Shown in pieces: positions 5,288 to 6,574 of a stretch of 6,574 nucleotides of DNA (positions are counted from its first letter, which is position 1; the number at the start of each line of letters is the position of its first letter). Origin of the DNA: Hyphomicrobium sp. (GTDB taxonomy: Bacteria > Pseudomonadota > Alphaproteobacteria > Rhizobiales > Hyphomicrobiaceae); NCBI GenBank assembly GCA_030598645.1, contig JAUVPN010000156.1, forward strand, positions 1 through 6,574, given 5' to 3'. The notes beneath the pieces were generated by a model. It saw nothing but the letters and a program-made list of their open reading frames with translations, was not told where the DNA came from and searched no databases. A program made the translations under genes and the position numbers.

Positions 5288-6574
5288 ATGCAGGAAGTTG
5301 ACGCTGAGACTCCACCCGCTCAAGGACGAGATGGCTACCGACTCTCAGTTGACGCCGAACCACGTCGGATCCGCGCAGTATTCCAGAACGAAACCATTGC
5401 TGACAGCAGCAGGGTGTTAGTGATGCACGAGACCCGATTGGCCTCGGTGTTCTATTTTCCACGTGAAGATGTTCGCATGGACCTGTTGACCAGAAGTGAT
5501 CAACACACGCATTGCCCGTTCAAGGGAAACGCGTCCTATTGGACGATCCAGGTTGACTCGCAATCGGCTGAGAACGCGGCCTGGAGCTACGAGGATCCGT
5601 ATGACGAGTCGTCCATCGTCAAGGAGTACGTCGCTTTCCATTGGCAGGCTCTCGATAAGTGGTACGCGGACGATACGCATATAATCGAACAGCCTCACGA
5701 CAAGGCGGACGCCAAAGACAATCCGCTGGTGAACTGGCTGGTGCGTGATGCCTGGATGTCGAAGTCGTCTCGAGACTTGGTGGCGCGAATCTCAGACACC
5801 ATGGTCGCGGCCGACTTCCCATTATGGCGGCTTCGTCTCCTCGTTCGTACTCTGAACCCATTGCTATTCGCGTTGATCTACACGTGGCAGCGTGGTGGTG
5901 GCGACGTCACCGTACTTGAAATTCCCCACGAGAACTTACAAAGCGATAAATACCGCAACAGCCCTTTCGCTTTGGTGATCGAAGGCGAGGGCGGCGTGCG
6001 GCGGCGGCTTGAAGGACCCGACGCGCAGCTGGACTTTCCTGTCCTAAAGGACCTCGTCGCCCAGGGCGCCACCGACTACGTGGCCATGCCGCTGCAATTC
6101 TCGGATGGGCAACTCAACATTGTCACGTTGGTGTCAGATCAACTTGGTGGGTTCTCCACGGAGGAGTTGGGCCAGATTTATGAGATATTGCCGACGCTGA
6201 GTCGTCTGTTCGAATCGCACGCCCTACGGCTGTCGTCCTCGACCTTGTTGCGCACCTATTTGGGAGAGAGCGCCGGCCAGCGGGTTATGGACGGGCTGGT
6301 CAAACGCGGCGACGGCGAAGATATCCACGCGGCAATTTGGATCACTGACTTGCGTGATTCTACGGCGCTCGCTGCATTAATGTCGCGTGAGGACTATTTG
6401 TCTTTACTCAACCGCTATTTTGATAGCGTGGCGGGTGCCGTGCTCAACCATGGCGGTGAGGTGTTGAAGTTCATCGGCGATTCCGTGCTGGCGATATTTG
6501 CCATCGACGATCCCGACCAGAGGGAGCCGGAAGCCTGCGCACGTGCGCTGGCGGCGGCAGTCGAGGCGGCGCAG
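5288..6574 (+). CDS. DUF427 domain fused to class III adenylate/guanylate cyclase (3' end outside window)
   Basis: An uninterrupted frame of 429 codons runs off the right edge. Residues about 18-128 carry a DUF427 domain: EPRRIRAVFQNETIADSSR (24-42), FYFPREDVRMDLL (55-67), THCPFKGNASYW (74-85), ENAAWSYEDP (95-104) and a C-terminal helix, FHWQALDKWYADD (117-129). Residues about 145-330 form a regulatory region of the kind that precedes soluble class III cyclases (PLWRLRLLVRTLNP, 178-191). The catalytic domain begins near 347: AIWITDLRDSTALA holds the first metal aspartate D354. EVLKFIGDSVLAIF (391-404) holds the second, D398, and K394, the position that favours ATP, so adenylate cyclase is the likelier activity. 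The transition-state Asn/Arg region lies beyond the window. No membrane segments are evident, so the protein is probably cytoplasmic. The role of DUF427 is not established; here it may sense a ligand. The gene lies 144 bases after the antiporter and is probably separately transcribed. Confidence 0.88.
   Translation, partial: MQEVDAETPPAQGRDGYRLSVDAEPRRIRAVFQNETIADSSRVLVMHETRLASVFYFPREDVRMDLLTRSDQHTHCPFKGNASYWTIQVDSQSAENAAWSYEDPYDESSIVKEYVAFHWQALDKWYADDTHIIEQPHDKADAKDNPLVNWLVRDAWMSKSSRDLVARISDTMVAADFPLWRLRLLVRTLNPLLFALIYTWQRGGGDVTVLEIPHENLQSDKYRNSPFALVIEGEGGVRRRLEGPDAQLDFPVLKDLVAQGATDYVAMPLQFSDGQLNIVTLVSDQLGGFSTEELGQIYEILPTLSRLFESHALRLSSSTLLRTYLGESAGQRVMDGLVKRGDGEDIHAAIWITDLRDSTALAALMSREDYLSLLNRYFDSVAGAVLNHGGEVLKFIGDSVLAIFAIDDPDQREPEACARALAAAVEAAQ

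Noticed and set aside
5417..5698. 93-codon minus-strand open frame opposite the DUF427 domain
   Set aside because: It is a shadow of the DUF427-cyclase frame, which has recognisable motifs throughout this stretch.

Overview
The window comes from a proteobacterium of moderately high GC. The tentative best guess is an alphaproteobacterium of the Hyphomicrobiales type. This rests on the look of the class III cyclase at the right edge and on the mix of DUF427, DUF202, DUF2892 and flavodoxin-fold genes. No rRNA, tRNA, CRISPR array or complete insertion sequence was found.

Layout from left to right. (1) Positions 2-1726 (+) hold the C-terminal three quarters of a fatty acid cis/trans isomerase (cti); its 5' end lies outside the window. 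(2) Converging on it with a 12-base gap is a minus-strand block, read right to left. It consists of a broken flavodoxin-fold gene (3634-3266), a DUF202 membrane protein (3269-2886), a small DUF2892 membrane protein (2772-2551) and an intact flavodoxin/NADPH-dependent FMN reductase-like gene (2497-1739). The broken and intact flavodoxin genes are paralogues that share about 95 of 118 N-terminal residues. The broken copy has an in-frame TAG at codon 29 and loses homology abruptly after codon 118, where it runs into the DUF202 gene with an ATGA overlap. (3) A roughly 195-base divergent region follows. It contains a sigma-70-like promoter match and two interleaved inverted repeats. (4) A CPA1-type cation:proton antiporter occupies 3830-5143 (+). 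Its last 20 codons lie inside a 144-base element bounded by 21/22-base imperfect inverted repeats (5079-5222), which looks like a MITE or an IS remnant. (5) From 5288 to the right edge, open at the end, is a gene that fuses a DUF427 domain to a class III adenylate/guanylate cyclase. It is cut off inside the catalytic domain.

Functionally the window resembles an accessory stress-adaptation region. It combines membrane rigidification (Cti), ion and pH homeostasis (antiporter), small membrane proteins with a flavodoxin-fold redox protein, and a cyclic-nucleotide signalling enzyme. That they work together is inferred from proximity only. Only the minus-strand block has an operon-like arrangement.
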